A DNA stretch of 64,000 bases, from positions 124,001-188,000 of the forward strand of contig CBDCMH010000005.1 of NCBI GenBank assembly GCA_965218935.1. Direction: 5' to 3'. A program made the position numbers and the translations under genes. Source of the DNA: JADFOI01 sp965218935. Lineage in GTDB: Bacteria; Acidobacteriota; UBA6911; RPQK01; JADFOI01. Below the pieces are notes generated by a model. The model was not told the origin of the DNA and searched no databases. It saw only the letters and a list, made by a program, of their open reading frames with translations. Position 1 is the stretch's first letter; each line of letters begins with the position of its first letter. This document shows positions 51,694 to 61,005 of this stretch, one piece after another.

Positions 51694-54645
51694 TCAATGC
51701 CCACTCAACAACGTGGCCAGATCGAACACTTCACCGTTCTTCACAACCCACCGCACCTTGCGTGCATTCCTGATATCTGTCAGAGGATCGCCCTCAATGT
51801 TCACCATGTCAGCCAGTTTGCCGGCCTCGATGCTGCCTAGATCTTGGCCTGCGCCCAGGGCTTCCGCCGCGAAAATGGTGGCGGATTGAAGTGCCTGAAA
51901 AGGAGACAAGCCACTGTCGACGTACTGTTCCAACTCAGCGTGTAGACTGATTCCATGGATCCCGGAGTCGGTCCCGGCAATGATTCGGCCGCCGGAGCGG
52001 ACAATAGCAAGAACGGTTTGCCCCTGTGCCTTGAGCCGGGCTTCACGTATCTCCACATCTGAGTCCCGGATCCGTTCCACACTGCTGCGGACGGAGTCCA
52101 CAACCCAGGCTGGAAGCAACCTGCGAAAACGCGGATCATCCAGCAAGCTCGGATCCCGACGAGCCTTCAACAGAAGTCCGAACCCACCGACGGTGGGAGT
52201 AATCGTCATTCCCGAAGCAGAGACCAGGTCGATCATATCCCGGTAGCTGTGGCCGAGCGCCGTCACCTTGGGAGAATATCCGCGCCGGCTGGTGCCGCCG
52301 ATATGCTCAACCCCATCGGTACCATAGGAGACGGCCGGATAGAGCTCGTGTGAACTCACAGCAATGCCGTGATCGTGGGCGTACTCTACCACGCGCTTCT
52401 GCAGCAGATCGGGAAGGCGGACATAGGTCTTGATCCAGTCATAGCCTAGAATTCGTGCCCGCTCGAGTTCCATCTCAACCTGGGCCCCGGTCTGAAGAGG
52501 CAATCCTCCCGAGTAGTAGATGCGTGGCCCGTCAAACGTATTTCCGGCCATGAAGATCCGTGGCCCCGGTCGAACGCCGGAAGCGTAAGCCTCCCGATCT
52601 TCCAGGGCTTCGTAGGGCGGCCCTCCCAGGTGGCGAATCGTTGTGATGCCGTAGGACAGCCAAATTCGACCAAAAATTTGCCCAGGCCACTTCCTGATGT
52701 GGGTATGGGTCTCCATGAGACCCGGCATGACGGTTAGCCCGGTAGCGTCGATCAACCTTTCTCCGTGCAAGTCCGGACGATGGTCCTCAATGCTTCGTAT
52801 GCGGTTGCCCTCCACGATAATGTCCACATCGCCACGCAGGCTGGATTCCTTCCCATCGAACAGCTGGTCCGCGTGAATCACCATTCGGCCCTCCGGGATC
52901 CTGGGCCTCCAGGTTAAATTCAGTGGAACAGTGCGGATCTGTCCGTCTTCAACCGAGACGATCTTCAGGAGGTCGTTCGAGTGGATAAGGATCTCTCTGG
53001 AATTTCCCGACCAACTCGGTGAGTCCGCAAGTTCGCTGGTCAGCTGACGGGGCGGTCCCATCGGTTCTCCCCTGCGATTCACGAGCTGTACCCAGAGAGT
53101 CCCGTCCATCACCATAGCCATCTGGGTTCCATCTGGAGACCACACAGGTCCGTCTGTCCCGCGGGTTCCCACGGAACGGTGGGGAAGCGGCACAAAATAT
53201 CGCTCCGAAAGATCCTCCAAGGAGAGGGCCAGGATCTGGTTTGTGCCTTCTCTGAAGCGCGTCGAATAGCGTCGCAGGGCCGAAAGCGCGATGACGCGAC
53301 CGTCGGGTGACCAGGTGGGATGGCCGGGACGAAAGAGAGCATCGTGGACTTTCTGAGTCTCACCACTTTCCACGTCGACGGTGTGAACTTCTCCGGCGTC
53401 GGTCAGGAAGGCGATTCGACCTCCGTCCGGAGCCCAGGCAGCGCCCATTTCGGCTGCCGACAGGTTGGTCAGCGCTCGTTCCTGCCCACTGCTCATGTTG
53501 CGCAGCCAGAGATCCATGGTGCCGGCGCGGTCAGAGGAGAAGACCAAATAAGCACCGTCTGGCGACCAGGCCGGATCCGTTTCCACGAATCGATCGTTTG
53601 TCAGGCGGCGGGGAAGACCACCCACGGTCATCACCCAGAGATCACCCAGAGCCGCAAATGCCACTCGTGCGCCGTCCGGGGAAATGACCGGCTTCATGAT
53701 GCCCAGAGCCGGCCTCGATTGGGTGGAATCAAAGTCTCTACGCTTTCGCCTGAATGCTTCACGCGTAAGGGACAGGGAGGCCGTGAATTCAAGGGTCTGT
53801 ACGTCCCCTCCGCGAATCGACTTTCTTTTGATCTTGCCATCCGCTGTGTAAAAGAACTCCTGGGGTGAAATCCACTGGGCTCGGAAGGGAAAGACATCCT
53901 CACCCGAAGTGATGGGGCGTCCTCCAAACACCAGCCGGCTCTGGTTGTTGGCGATGACATTGAACAGAACCTGCCGACCGTCAGGAGTCCAGGAGGGGGC
54001 GTTGACTGAGCCAGCCGACTCGGCCAGAAGGCGCTCCCTGCCGTCTAACGTCATGGCCCAGATCCCCGGAGAATCTGAACGATCAGCAACAAAAGCCACC
54101 TCAGCGCCGTCAGGCGACCAGGCTGGCATGTACTCATTCTCTGAAGTATGGGTCAGCTGCTGGAGCTCACCGGTCTCGAGCGCTAGCAACCAGATGTCGT
54201 AGCTCCCGCTGCGATCCGATGAGAAGGCCAACTGCCGCCCGTCAGGTGACACGTGAGGCTCTCGGTCATCGAAAGGACCCGAGGTCTGCTGCCGGAGGCC
54301 CGTTCCATCTGTGCTGACAGACCAGATATCCCAGGACCCGTGTCGATAGGACTGGAAGGCGATCGTCTTCCCGTCCGGAAACCAGGCCGGCTGTCTGATG
54401 TCACTCACCTCATCCGTGATCCGACGGGCAGAGCCACCCGCCGCCGAAACAGCCCACAGGCCTCCCAGCAGATCCATGGCCAGTGTCCTGCCGTCTGGCG
54501 ACAGGGCAATGGCCATGGAAGTTCCTTCATTGATGTTCAGGTCTACTCGTCGGCTGCTCTCTGGTTGAGCAGTCACCGGAAATGCGGTCAGAAGCAGAGA
54601 AACGACAAACACCACCCGTATCACTCTTGGAATTCGTTGCCGCAT
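51694..54645 (-). CDS. TolB-type beta-propeller amidohydrolase, exported
   Basis: The 983-residue protein has a signal peptide (VIRVVFVVSLLLTAFPVTAQ). A long PD40/TolB-like propeller follows (about 40-600) with repeats such as DIRQPAWFPDGKTIAFQSY, HVSPDGRQLAFSSDRSG and DPAWSPDGAYLVFSSDRAG. The amidohydrolase domain (about 610-983) has METHTHIRKWP for the first metal pair, SSHELYPAVSYGTDGVEHIGG for the next histidines and AGTDSGIHG with the canonical Asp. So, unlike the ten YtcJ-like enzymes here, its metal site is conventional. The start at 54645 has GAGGAG upstream. The same architecture is common in exported prolidase-like or isoaspartyl-like amidohydrolases. Periplasmic hydrolase, substrate unknown. 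Confidence 0.92.
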   Translation of the reverse strand: MRQRIPRVIRVVFVVSLLLTAFPVTAQPESSRRVDLNINEGTSMAIALSPDGRTLAMDLLGGLWAVSAAGGSARRITDEVSDIRQPAWFPDGKTIAFQSYRHGSWDIWSVSTDGTGLRQQTSGPFDDREPHVSPDGRQLAFSSDRSGSYDIWLLALETGELQQLTHTSENEYMPAWSPDGAEVAFVADRSDSPGIWAMTLDGRERLLAESAGSVNAPSWTPDGRQVLFNVIANNQSRLVFGGRPITSGEDVFPFRAQWISPQEFFYTADGKIKRKSIRGGDVQTLEFTASLSLTREAFRRKRRDFDSTQSRPALGIMKPVISPDGARVAFAALGDLWVMTVGGLPRRLTNDRFVETDPAWSPDGAYLVFSSDRAGTMDLWLRNMSSGQERALTNLSAAEMGAAWAPDGGRIAFLTDAGEVHTVDVESGETQKVHDALFRPGHPTWSPDGRVIALSALRRYSTRFREGTNQILALSLEDLSERYFVPLPHRSVGTRGTDGPVWSPDGTQMAMVMDGTLWVQLVNRRGEPMGPPRQLTSELADSPSWSGNSREILIHSNDLLKIVSVEDGQIRTVPLNLTWRPRIPEGRMVIHADQLFDGKESSLRGDVDIIVEGNRIRSIEDHRPDLHGERLIDATGLTVMPGLMETHTHIRKWPGQIFGRIWLSYGITTIRHLGGPPYEALEDREAYASGVRPGPRIFMAGNTFDGPRIYYSGGLPLQTGAQVEMELERARILGYDWIKTYVRLPDLLQKRVVEYAHDHGIAVSSHELYPAVSYGTDGVEHIGGTSRRGYSPKVTALGHSYRDMIDLVSASGMTITPTVGGFGLLLKARRDPSLLDDPRFRRLLPAWVVDSVRSSVERIRDSDVEIREARLKAQGQTVLAIVRSGGRIIAGTDSGIHGISLHAELEQYVDSGLSPFQALQSATIFAAEALGAGQDLGSIEAGKLADMVNIEGDPLTDIRNARKVRWVVKNGEVFDLATLLSGH

Positions 54646-55104
54646 AGAAAGCTCCTCTGTCCTTGTTTTGCATCGATACCACCATCCCCTCGTTGCCACT
54701 ACACCTAGAAAGGTTCGTCACCATCGGGTGGCCAAACCGGCTCGATGATTCCCCCTTCTCCCTCCAGCGGTGGAACCCCAATCTTTTCCAGGAACTTTGT
54801 AATGGCTCATGGTGTTGCCGACCGTGATGCCCTCTTCGCTGTGTAAGACTATGGCACTCAATGCTAAAACTACAGGGGGTTAAAGGCAATCAAAATCTGG
54901 CTCTAGTTTGGTTTGGGTGAGTTGGAGTCGTTTGGATGGAGGCCTTCACTCCCTTCAGGCAGGGCTGATTGACAAGTTTCAGTCTGACAGATACGATTCG
55001 AAGTCAGAACATTTGAGGGCTGATCCCAGAAGACCACGATCAGACCCCCATCCCTGATCACTCATTCAGAGTAGGACAAGCTTGTTTCGGGAAGGCCACC
55101 TCTT
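54646..55104. other. 459-bp divergent spacer with a promoter, no gene
   Basis: It separates the TolB-amidohydrolase (left) from the amidase (right). A promoter match at 54969-54997 faces right. A minus-strand frame over 54527-54889 has no likeness to any family and I reject it. Confidence 0.6.
54969..54997 (+). promoter_or_regulatory. Likely sigma70 promoter for the amidase
   Basis: TTGACA (54969-54974) and TACGAT (54992-54997) are separated by exactly 17 bp, about 110 bp upstream of the amidase ATG at 55105. The -35 box is perfect and the -10 matches four of six. Confidence 0.55.
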
Positions 55105-56697
55105 ATGAAAAACTCTCCTCTAATCGAACCCGTTACACTGTTCCTGGGGCGGCTTCTCATGGGCCTGCTGACTTTCTTTGTCATCCACGCTGATCACCTG
55201 CTTTTTGCTGAAACCTTTAACCTGGAAACCGCAACCATTGCGGATATCAATACAGCCTTTGATGCCGGCATCCTGACATCGGAGCGGCTGGTTGAGCTCT
55301 ACCTGCGACGAATCGAGGCCTATGATCAAGCTGGACCCCGTCTGAACACCGTTATCACCCTCAATCCGAGGGCGTTGGAAAAGGCTCGGGCGCTGGATGC
55401 CGAGCGCCGAAGCTCGGGTCCCAGGAGCCTTCTCCATGGTATCCCGTTGATGGTGAAGGACCTTTTCGACACCCATGACATGCCCACCTCTGCTGGATTT
55501 GTGCCCTTGGCCAAGTCCCAACCCTGGCGAGATGCTTTCGTGGTCGACAGGTTACGCAAGGCAGGAGCCATTATCCTGGCCAAAGTCAACCAGGAGGATT
55601 GGTTCGGAAAGGTTGATTGGGGAGCCAGCACCCGGGCTGGTCAGGTGCAGAATCCTTATAAGCCTGGCTACATACCGGGAGGTTCGAGCAGTGGAACCGG
55701 AGTGTCCGTGGCAGCTTATTTTGCTGCCGCCGGTCTGGGAACGGAGACCGGTGTCTCAATCCGCAACCCTTCCTCTGAAAATAATCTTTTTGGCCTGGCT
55801 CCCAGCCAGGGTCTGGTGAGCCGGGCTGGCGTGCTGTCTATCGCGATCACTCAGGATCGGGCTGGGCCCATGGCCCGTTCCGTCTTCGATCTGGCGGCAG
55901 TGCTCTCCATTATCACAGGCTTCGATCCTGAGGATCTTTTTACCGAGGCCAGCATTGGACAGCTCCCCTCGAAAGGTTACACCTCCTTTATTGATCCTGA
56001 TGGCTTGAGAGGGGCCCGAATCGGAGTGCTGCGTGATCTGTTTTCTACAAGCACCCAGGAGGCGGAAGGGACCGCCCTGATTGAAGCCGCAATTGCGGAC
56101 ATCAGGGAGCGAAAGGCAATCGTCATCGATCCCATCACAACAGGACTGGATCTTTTTGCAGTTATATCCGCTACCTCGGTACCCAGCTTCGAGAAGAAAA
56201 TCAGCACCAATCTGTATTTTGATCGGATCGGACCCAATTCGATATTCAGAACCCTGGGAGAGATCGTTGAAAAACATCCAGGTCTGATAGCTCCCATATT
56301 GGTGGAACGGAACCAAGTCGGATCGCTGACACGGAATCCTGAATACGCCGCCCACCAGAAGAATCGAAAAGTGGTCAGGGAGATGATGATCGATCTGATG
56401 GATCAGCATGAATTGGATGCACTGATCTATCCTTTCAAGACTCTCCCTGCGAACAAGATTGGTGAGGGATGGACTTGGAGAACGGCCTACAACCCGTTGA
56501 GTTCGATGACCGGACTGCCCGCTCTAGTGGCGCCGGCGGGTTTCACTCAGGCAGGACTTCCGATTGCCCTGGAGTTCTTAGGGCGACCCTTTTCGGAACC
56601 GACTTTGATCCGTCTAGCCAGTGGTTATGAGCGGGCTACTCATCACCGCAAGACACCCACCACCACTCCGCCCCTGCCTGGTGAGGTCATTCCCTAA
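55105..56697 (+). CDS. Amidase-signature family enzyme, probably exported
   Basis: The 530-residue protein has a hydrophobic N-terminus (LFLGRLLMGLLTFFVIHADH) consistent with a signal peptide or anchor. The amidase-signature domain follows. The catalytic Lys is in GIPLMVKDLFDT (about residue 118), the cis-Ser in GGSSSGTGVSVA (about 194) and the nucleophilic Ser in GTETGVSIRNPSS (about 214). The late segment MTGLPALVAPAGFTQAGLP is typical of the family. The usual GGSSGGS is GGSSSGT here, so the glycine before the end of the loop is altered. The ribosome site is weak. It lies beside the IS1182-like element and the TolB-amidohydrolase. It cleaves C-N amide bonds; substrate unknown. Confidence 0.9.
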   Translation: MKNSPLIEPVTLFLGRLLMGLLTFFVIHADHLLFAETFNLETATIADINTAFDAGILTSERLVELYLRRIEAYDQAGPRLNTVITLNPRALEKARALDAERRSSGPRSLLHGIPLMVKDLFDTHDMPTSAGFVPLAKSQPWRDAFVVDRLRKAGAIILAKVNQEDWFGKVDWGASTRAGQVQNPYKPGYIPGGSSSGTGVSVAAYFAAAGLGTETGVSIRNPSSENNLFGLAPSQGLVSRAGVLSIAITQDRAGPMARSVFDLAAVLSIITGFDPEDLFTEASIGQLPSKGYTSFIDPDGLRGARIGVLRDLFSTSTQEAEGTALIEAAIADIRERKAIVIDPITTGLDLFAVISATSVPSFEKKISTNLYFDRIGPNSIFRTLGEIVEKHPGLIAPILVERNQVGSLTRNPEYAAHQKNRKVVREMMIDLMDQHELDALIYPFKTLPANKIGEGWTWRTAYNPLSSMTGLPALVAPAGFTQAGLPIALEFLGRPFSEPTLIRLASGYERATHHRKTPTTTPPLPGEVIP

Positions 56698-56816
56698 ACA
56701 GAATCTTGGGCGGGGGAGAACGTTGTGGCGGCTCCCACGGATTCAGATGCTAGAGGATGTTGAGGATCACGGCCGGTGGCTCGATCCAGGTGATGATTTG
56801 CATTTCGCCGCCCTAG

Positions 56817-58261
56817 CAGCCCGTGGTGGAAGTACATTTTCTGAGCTCAGGTGGTACCCACCGGTGGAAGCAGCGAAGGGATCGCTGAGTTGGGTTTTTC
56901 GGGCCAAGCAGCCGGAATCAGTCCGAACAGGCCCTTAAGACGCTTGAACAGCGACAAAATCAGTAGCATCAGGGCGCAAATCCGCCCCTGCAGACCCCGC
57001 GGCGTTCCCACACCCAGGCTCTGACGCATCAGCATCCCCAGATTGAAGGCGCTCACCTGGATCAGCAGTCGCTTCAACACATTCTCATGTCCCCGGACAT
57101 GCAGCCGTCTCATCCCTCCGCTCCCGTACAGATGCGCACAGGGTCGCTCCAGCTGCTCTCCTCGTTGCCGCAGCAGCCGCTGCCCTCGCTCTCCCCGGAT
57201 GCGCCGCCGATTCGCATACACCGCTTCCTGCCCCTGCCGGTCTCCTCGCCAGCGTCGCTTCCCTCGCCTCGGTTCGCTCACATAGCTGCGCAGTCCCACC
57301 GCATCCAGGTCCACCATCCGCTGCGTGCTGTGATACCCCTTGTCGGCCACCACCTCTTCGATGCCTCGTCCCTCCGGCAGCGCTTGTTCCACCTTCTCGG
57401 CCGCTTCCGTCAGGGTCTTCACCATGGTCTGCGTGTCCCCTTGATCGGCTCCCTGTACCGTCACCGAGACAATCGCTCCGGTCTCCAGATCCACTGCATG
57501 CTCCGCCTTGTGCGCCAGGTGCGTCCGCCCGTCCTTCATTCTGGTAATCCGCGCATCCGCATCATGCGGGTGCTTCCAAACCCGGTTCGATCCTTTGCCC
57601 GTGCGCTTGCGGTCCAGTTTGGCCAGATCTTCCCGTCGCGGCGTCTCAATCCCGGAGGCTTTCGCCAGCTCCATCAAAAACTCTTCATACCCCTGCTCGC
57701 TGTCCCGGCGCACGATGCTGCGCAGCGCTGCATTCGCTTCCAGCGTAGTGGCATCGATGCCGATCGTCTTGCCCCGCAGCAGGCCGCTCGCCCCGATCCG
57801 CTTCAGTACCCAGTCAAAGACTGCTTCGTGGGTAGCCACATCGATCAGTCGTCGGGTTCGGGAGATCGTGGAGTGATCAGACGGCGACTCGCTCAGTTTC
57901 AATCCCAGAAACTCTCGCAGTGCCAGAGAATCAGCTGCTCTCCAGGCTATTCCTCGTTCCGATCCGATCCCTTCGAAATACCCCACCAGCAGCAGCCGAA
58001 AGTACACTCCCGGAGCCAGGCTCGGTCGCCCCATCTTGTCTGCATAGAACTTCGCACACAGTCCCTCCACGAAGTCGTCAAAGCCGTGTTCGTTGAAAAG
58101 GCCATTCAGTCTTTCGTAGAAGGGATGGCCGGCGGTGCGGGGCAGCTCACTGGTGGCGACCCACAGGTCTTCTTGCTGTCGACGTTTCTTTTTCCCCATT
58201 GCCATGGGGTCACTCTAGTGTCGCTGTGTGACCCCTTATCCTCGACTTTCACCACGGACTG
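56817..58261 (-). mobile_element. Complete IS1182-like element with CTAG target duplication
   Basis: The 1445-bp element has terminal inverted repeats: CAGCCCGTGGTGGAAGT on the left and, read inward from the right, CAGTCCGTGGTGAAAGT, matching 15 of 17. CTAG at 56813-56816 and 58262-58265 flanks it as a 4-bp target duplication. One transposase gene fills most of it. A truncated copy of its right end is at 7613-7824. The insertion lies 45 bp beyond the stop of the cohesin-like gene at 58311. Confidence 0.9.
56847..58205 (-). CDS. IS1182-like DDE transposase
   Basis: The 452-residue protein has the N-terminal transposase domain (DUF772-like: GRPSLAPGVYFRLLLVGYFEGI and SDHSTISRTRRLID). The DDE nuclease domain follows, with GIDATTLEANAAL for the first Asp, AVDLETGAIVSVTVQGADQGD for the second region, VVADKGYHS for the third and a basic arginine-rich loop. 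This resembles the IS1182/IS5 superfamily. The ATG at 58205 has no clear ribosome site; a perfect 7-bp stem (GGGGTCA/TGACCCC) abuts it, which may limit translation from outside transcripts. A second ATG at codon 3 is possible. The frame is intact, so it could be active. Confidence 0.9.
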   Translation of the reverse strand: MAMGKKKRRQQEDLWVATSELPRTAGHPFYERLNGLFNEHGFDDFVEGLCAKFYADKMGRPSLAPGVYFRLLLVGYFEGIGSERGIAWRAADSLALREFLGLKLSESPSDHSTISRTRRLIDVATHEAVFDWVLKRIGASGLLRGKTIGIDATTLEANAALRSIVRRDSEQGYEEFLMELAKASGIETPRREDLAKLDRKRTGKGSNRVWKHPHDADARITRMKDGRTHLAHKAEHAVDLETGAIVSVTVQGADQGDTQTMVKTLTEAAEKVEQALPEGRGIEEVVADKGYHSTQRMVDLDAVGLRSYVSEPRRGKRRWRGDRQGQEAVYANRRRIRGERGQRLLRQRGEQLERPCAHLYGSGGMRRLHVRGHENVLKRLLIQVSAFNLGMLMRQSLGVGTPRGLQGRICALMLLILSLFKRLKGLFGLIPAAWPEKPNSAIPSLLPPVGTT

Positions 58262-58310
58262 CTAGTGGGTCCAAGAGCCGTTCCTCAGGCTTGGGAGCAA
58301 CCCATCCGGG

Positions 58311-58880
58311 TTAGTGCATATAGAAGAAGCAGGCAAAAACGGGAGGAGTGGCGCTGATGGTTACCTCCCCGTCTTTTCCCGTAATGGATTCAATGGGAGT
58401 GGGAGGGACCTGGTCGGACCAGGCCGAGACCTTGTTTTTCAGGGGCACCTTCGTTTCGTCAGCAGGAGCCTCCTCGGAAATCTTGAATCGGATATCGGCC
58501 AGAATGCCAGACGGAATCGCGTCCCCCTCTTTTGCGGCAATGCTCACCCGCAGGATGGAGGTCTCGCCGCCGGAGTCTCCAGCCTCAGCCGTCACCTCTG
58601 CCCCTATTGCCTCTGCCGACAGACCTCGTATGACCTCCACAAACTCAAGACTCTCGCCAGGATAGGTAATCTCGCTCACTGCCTTTGAGATGCCAACGCC
58701 TTCCGGAGAACGGAGGTTCAGCGTAATCGTCACCTCGTAGCCTGGACTCTCGATATCAGAACTCAAGTCCAGAGTCGGTGCAGAGGAGTCCTGGGGGGCG
58801 GCCACAATGGGACCGCCCATCCAAGCCCATCCAATCAACGCCAGCAACGCCAGCGACTTGCTTAGAACCCGTCTGTGCAT
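58311..58880 (-). CDS. Secreted cohesin-like protein with C-terminal CFFYMH tail (copy 4)
   Basis: The 189-residue protein has a signal peptide (MHRRVLSKSLALLALIGWAW, cleavage near IVAAP). A cohesin-like domain follows: LDLSSDIESPGYEVTITLNL, the strand SEITYPGESLEFVEVIRGL, and SGILADIRFKISEEAP, the best match to the cohesin pattern among the four copies. It ends in TPPVFACFFYMH. The ATG at 58880 has GGAGGT five bases upstream; the frame extends to 58922 without one. The amidohydrolase at 59083 is upstream on the same strand, with a 202-bp gap. A cohesin normally binds a dockerin, but I see no dockerin in any protein here. The role of the tail is unknown. Confidence 0.82.
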   Translation of the reverse strand: MHRRVLSKSLALLALIGWAWMGGPIVAAPQDSSAPTLDLSSDIESPGYEVTITLNLRSPEGVGISKAVSEITYPGESLEFVEVIRGLSAEAIGAEVTAEAGDSGGETSILRVSIAAKEGDAIPSGILADIRFKISEEAPADETKVPLKNKVSAWSDQVPPTPIESITGKDGEVTISATPPVFACFFYMH

Positions 58881-59082
58881 TCTTACCTCCACCCACCTGC
58901 CGTGAAGTGATCTACTCATCAATCCGTATCAATTCGAACATTCCTCCGTACATTGTCCCGCAGTTGCCTGACAGAGAAGGACTTCTCTGCTCACTCTGCT
59001 GCTACTCTGGCCTGTCTCACGGACAGGTGCACCAGCCGGACGGGTCTGTCCGAGGTGCTTCGTCGCTGGAAGGGCCATCCAC

Positions 59083-61005
59083 TTATTCGGCTCCCCCTCG
59101 ACGTTCCTGCAGTTCGTCGTAGGTGCTGATTTCCGCACCGGTCGGCTTCAGGTTGTATTCATTGGAAAAGTCGGTGCGTAGAAAGACGAACTTGCCACCC
59201 ACCATGGTCACCAGAGGTCGAATTTCTGAAATCTCCAACTCTGGAACGGTCATGTAATCACGATCAAGAACGACCAGATCCGCAAACTTGCCCGGCTCGA
59301 TCGAACCGAGCTGATCTTCTTTCAGGACGTAACGGGCCCCGTTTATGGTGGCCACCTTCAGGGCGCTTTGCCGATCGATACGCTCATGGGGCCCCCAGAC
59401 CTTGTCTTCGTGGTCGATGCGCGTGATCATGGTTTCCATACCATTCCACCAGCCTGTTCGCCCCCCCTCTACTTCCAGGGAGACATTGATTCCGGCTTTG
59501 AGCATACTCCCAAACGGGGCTCCATAGTTGTGGAGAACCTCAGGGCCAAAGGCCACCAGCGGCGACCGTGCTCCTCTTTCCACGTTTGAGGCGATGGCAT
59601 TCCCCGGGTTGCAGCTAAAGAACAGCCCGAGTCTTCCCGCCCGCGGAAGGTCCTGGGGAGCAACCAAGTTGCAATGGTCAAAGGCCCAGCCTTTGACCGA
59701 CCCCGGCTTGGACCGGTCGATGCGGTCCCACGAGTCAATCATCATGGTGACCGATCGCTCCCCGGAGACGTGAGCATTGGCCGACCGCAGACCCTCCTGG
59801 GCAAGCTGGTTGTACCACTCACCGAACCAGTTTCCACTGATCCGCGCTCCCTTGAGGCCTCCGTTGTACTCGATATCCATGTTGCACTGACCCCGAGGCC
59901 ACCAATCGGCCGCGACTCGATTCATATCCCCTGAGTTCTGGGCCTGAAGTCCTCCAGCCACCACGGCACCATCGTTTCTGGTCAGAGCGATACACATTCT
60001 GACGCCCCCACCGTCGTTGGCCCGCGCACTCATGGAAGTAATAAAGACATAGTCAGTGCCGGCGCCCAGCTTGAAGTCGTCTAAATCCGCACCTGGATGA
60101 AACGCCGCCATGGCCCCATAGCCGTATCTGAGCGGCATTTCGCCTCGCTCGTCGAGCCACACATAGGCGTTCTTGGTGGTGGTATTCAAAGACCCCGAAA
60201 TCGTCGTGATTCCCATCGACGAGTAGTTTTCAACCAGAATCTTCCTGAAGTAAGGGGCCGCCACTTCGGGTCTGGGGTAGAGCGCAAACTCCTGATCCTC
60301 CCAGGGAATGCGGCTGGCCGGGGGCTCCAGAATACCAGACGGTTCGCCACTTGCGTCGATCCAGTAGCGGCCATACTTTTCAACGAAGGGTCCGTACTTG
60401 CGCCATACCTCTTTGAGAGCCACCCCGTTGAGCAAATTGATGTTTTGGTTCTGCATCCCCACGTCGACAACGATCGGATTGTTGGGAGCGGCCCTGTCCA
60501 GCACCTTCGCATTCAGGCCGTTAAAAATAATGTCCGCCTGACTTCCCGTCCAGTTGGGTTTGAAATAGATCCACTCACCCTGCTTGAATTTGAAGGCTGC
60601 GATAATGTCCCGCATCTGCTGAAGGACTTCGTCCGCGGTTTTCAACCCTCTCACGTTCACAGCAAATTCCCTGGTCTTCAGGGAGCCCATTTCGCGGGCA
60701 TAACCACTACTATTACCGAAGGCTTCCAAATGAACGTGTGTATTGATGAAGCCGGGAATCATCGTCTTCCCCTTCAAATCAATCCTGAGCGTGTTAGGCC
60801 CGGCCAGCCTGAGCACTTCATCGTTGGTGCCCACAGCCGCAATCCGGTTGCCGCGCACCGCCACGGCCTGCGCCGTGCTGAAATCCGAATCCACGGTGAG
60901 AATCTTCCCGTTGTACAAAACCGTGTCCGCAGTCTGCTGGGCTGACCCAACCGAGATGCTCATGACTATCGCGATCACTGCAATGAGAATCTGGCGCTGA
61001 TACAT
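59083..61005 (-). CDS. Exported YtcJ-like amidohydrolase, four-cysteine subfamily
   Basis: The 640-residue protein begins MYQRQILIAVIAIVMSISVG with cleavage near SAQQ. It has the metal pair NTHVH and histidines in NAHVSGERSV and FDHCNLVA. The four cysteines are in VRMC, RGQC, DHC and FSC. It is the most divergent member of the subfamily: strand 8 reads NVSLEVEGGRTGWW, so the invariant Glu is followed by Val rather than Gly, and the usual D-D-S after the strand-5 His is E-R-S. The ATG has GGAG upstream. It may be co-transcribed with the cohesin-like gene at 58311. Substrate unknown. Confidence 0.9.
   Translation of the reverse strand: MYQRQILIAVIAIVMSISVGSAQQTADTVLYNGKILTVDSDFSTAQAVAVRGNRIAAVGTNDEVLRLAGPNTLRIDLKGKTMIPGFINTHVHLEAFGNSSGYAREMGSLKTREFAVNVRGLKTADEVLQQMRDIIAAFKFKQGEWIYFKPNWTGSQADIIFNGLNAKVLDRAAPNNPIVVDVGMQNQNINLLNGVALKEVWRKYGPFVEKYGRYWIDASGEPSGILEPPASRIPWEDQEFALYPRPEVAAPYFRKILVENYSSMGITTISGSLNTTTKNAYVWLDERGEMPLRYGYGAMAAFHPGADLDDFKLGAGTDYVFITSMSARANDGGGVRMCIALTRNDGAVVAGGLQAQNSGDMNRVAADWWPRGQCNMDIEYNGGLKGARISGNWFGEWYNQLAQEGLRSANAHVSGERSVTMMIDSWDRIDRSKPGSVKGWAFDHCNLVAPQDLPRAGRLGLFFSCNPGNAIASNVERGARSPLVAFGPEVLHNYGAPFGSMLKAGINVSLEVEGGRTGWWNGMETMITRIDHEDKVWGPHERIDRQSALKVATINGARYVLKEDQLGSIEPGKFADLVVLDRDYMTVPELEISEIRPLVTMVGGKFVFLRTDFSNEYNLKPTGAEISTYDELQERRGGAE

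Noticed and set aside
50583..51704. 373-codon minus-strand frame across IS copy B
   Set aside because: Antisense shadow of the transposase; the equivalent frame in copy A is shorter and interrupted, so it is not conserved.
57087..58265. 392-codon open frame on the plus strand across the IS1182-like element
   Set aside because: It is antisense to the well-supported transposase and has no family likeness; its composition follows the codon bias of the real gene.
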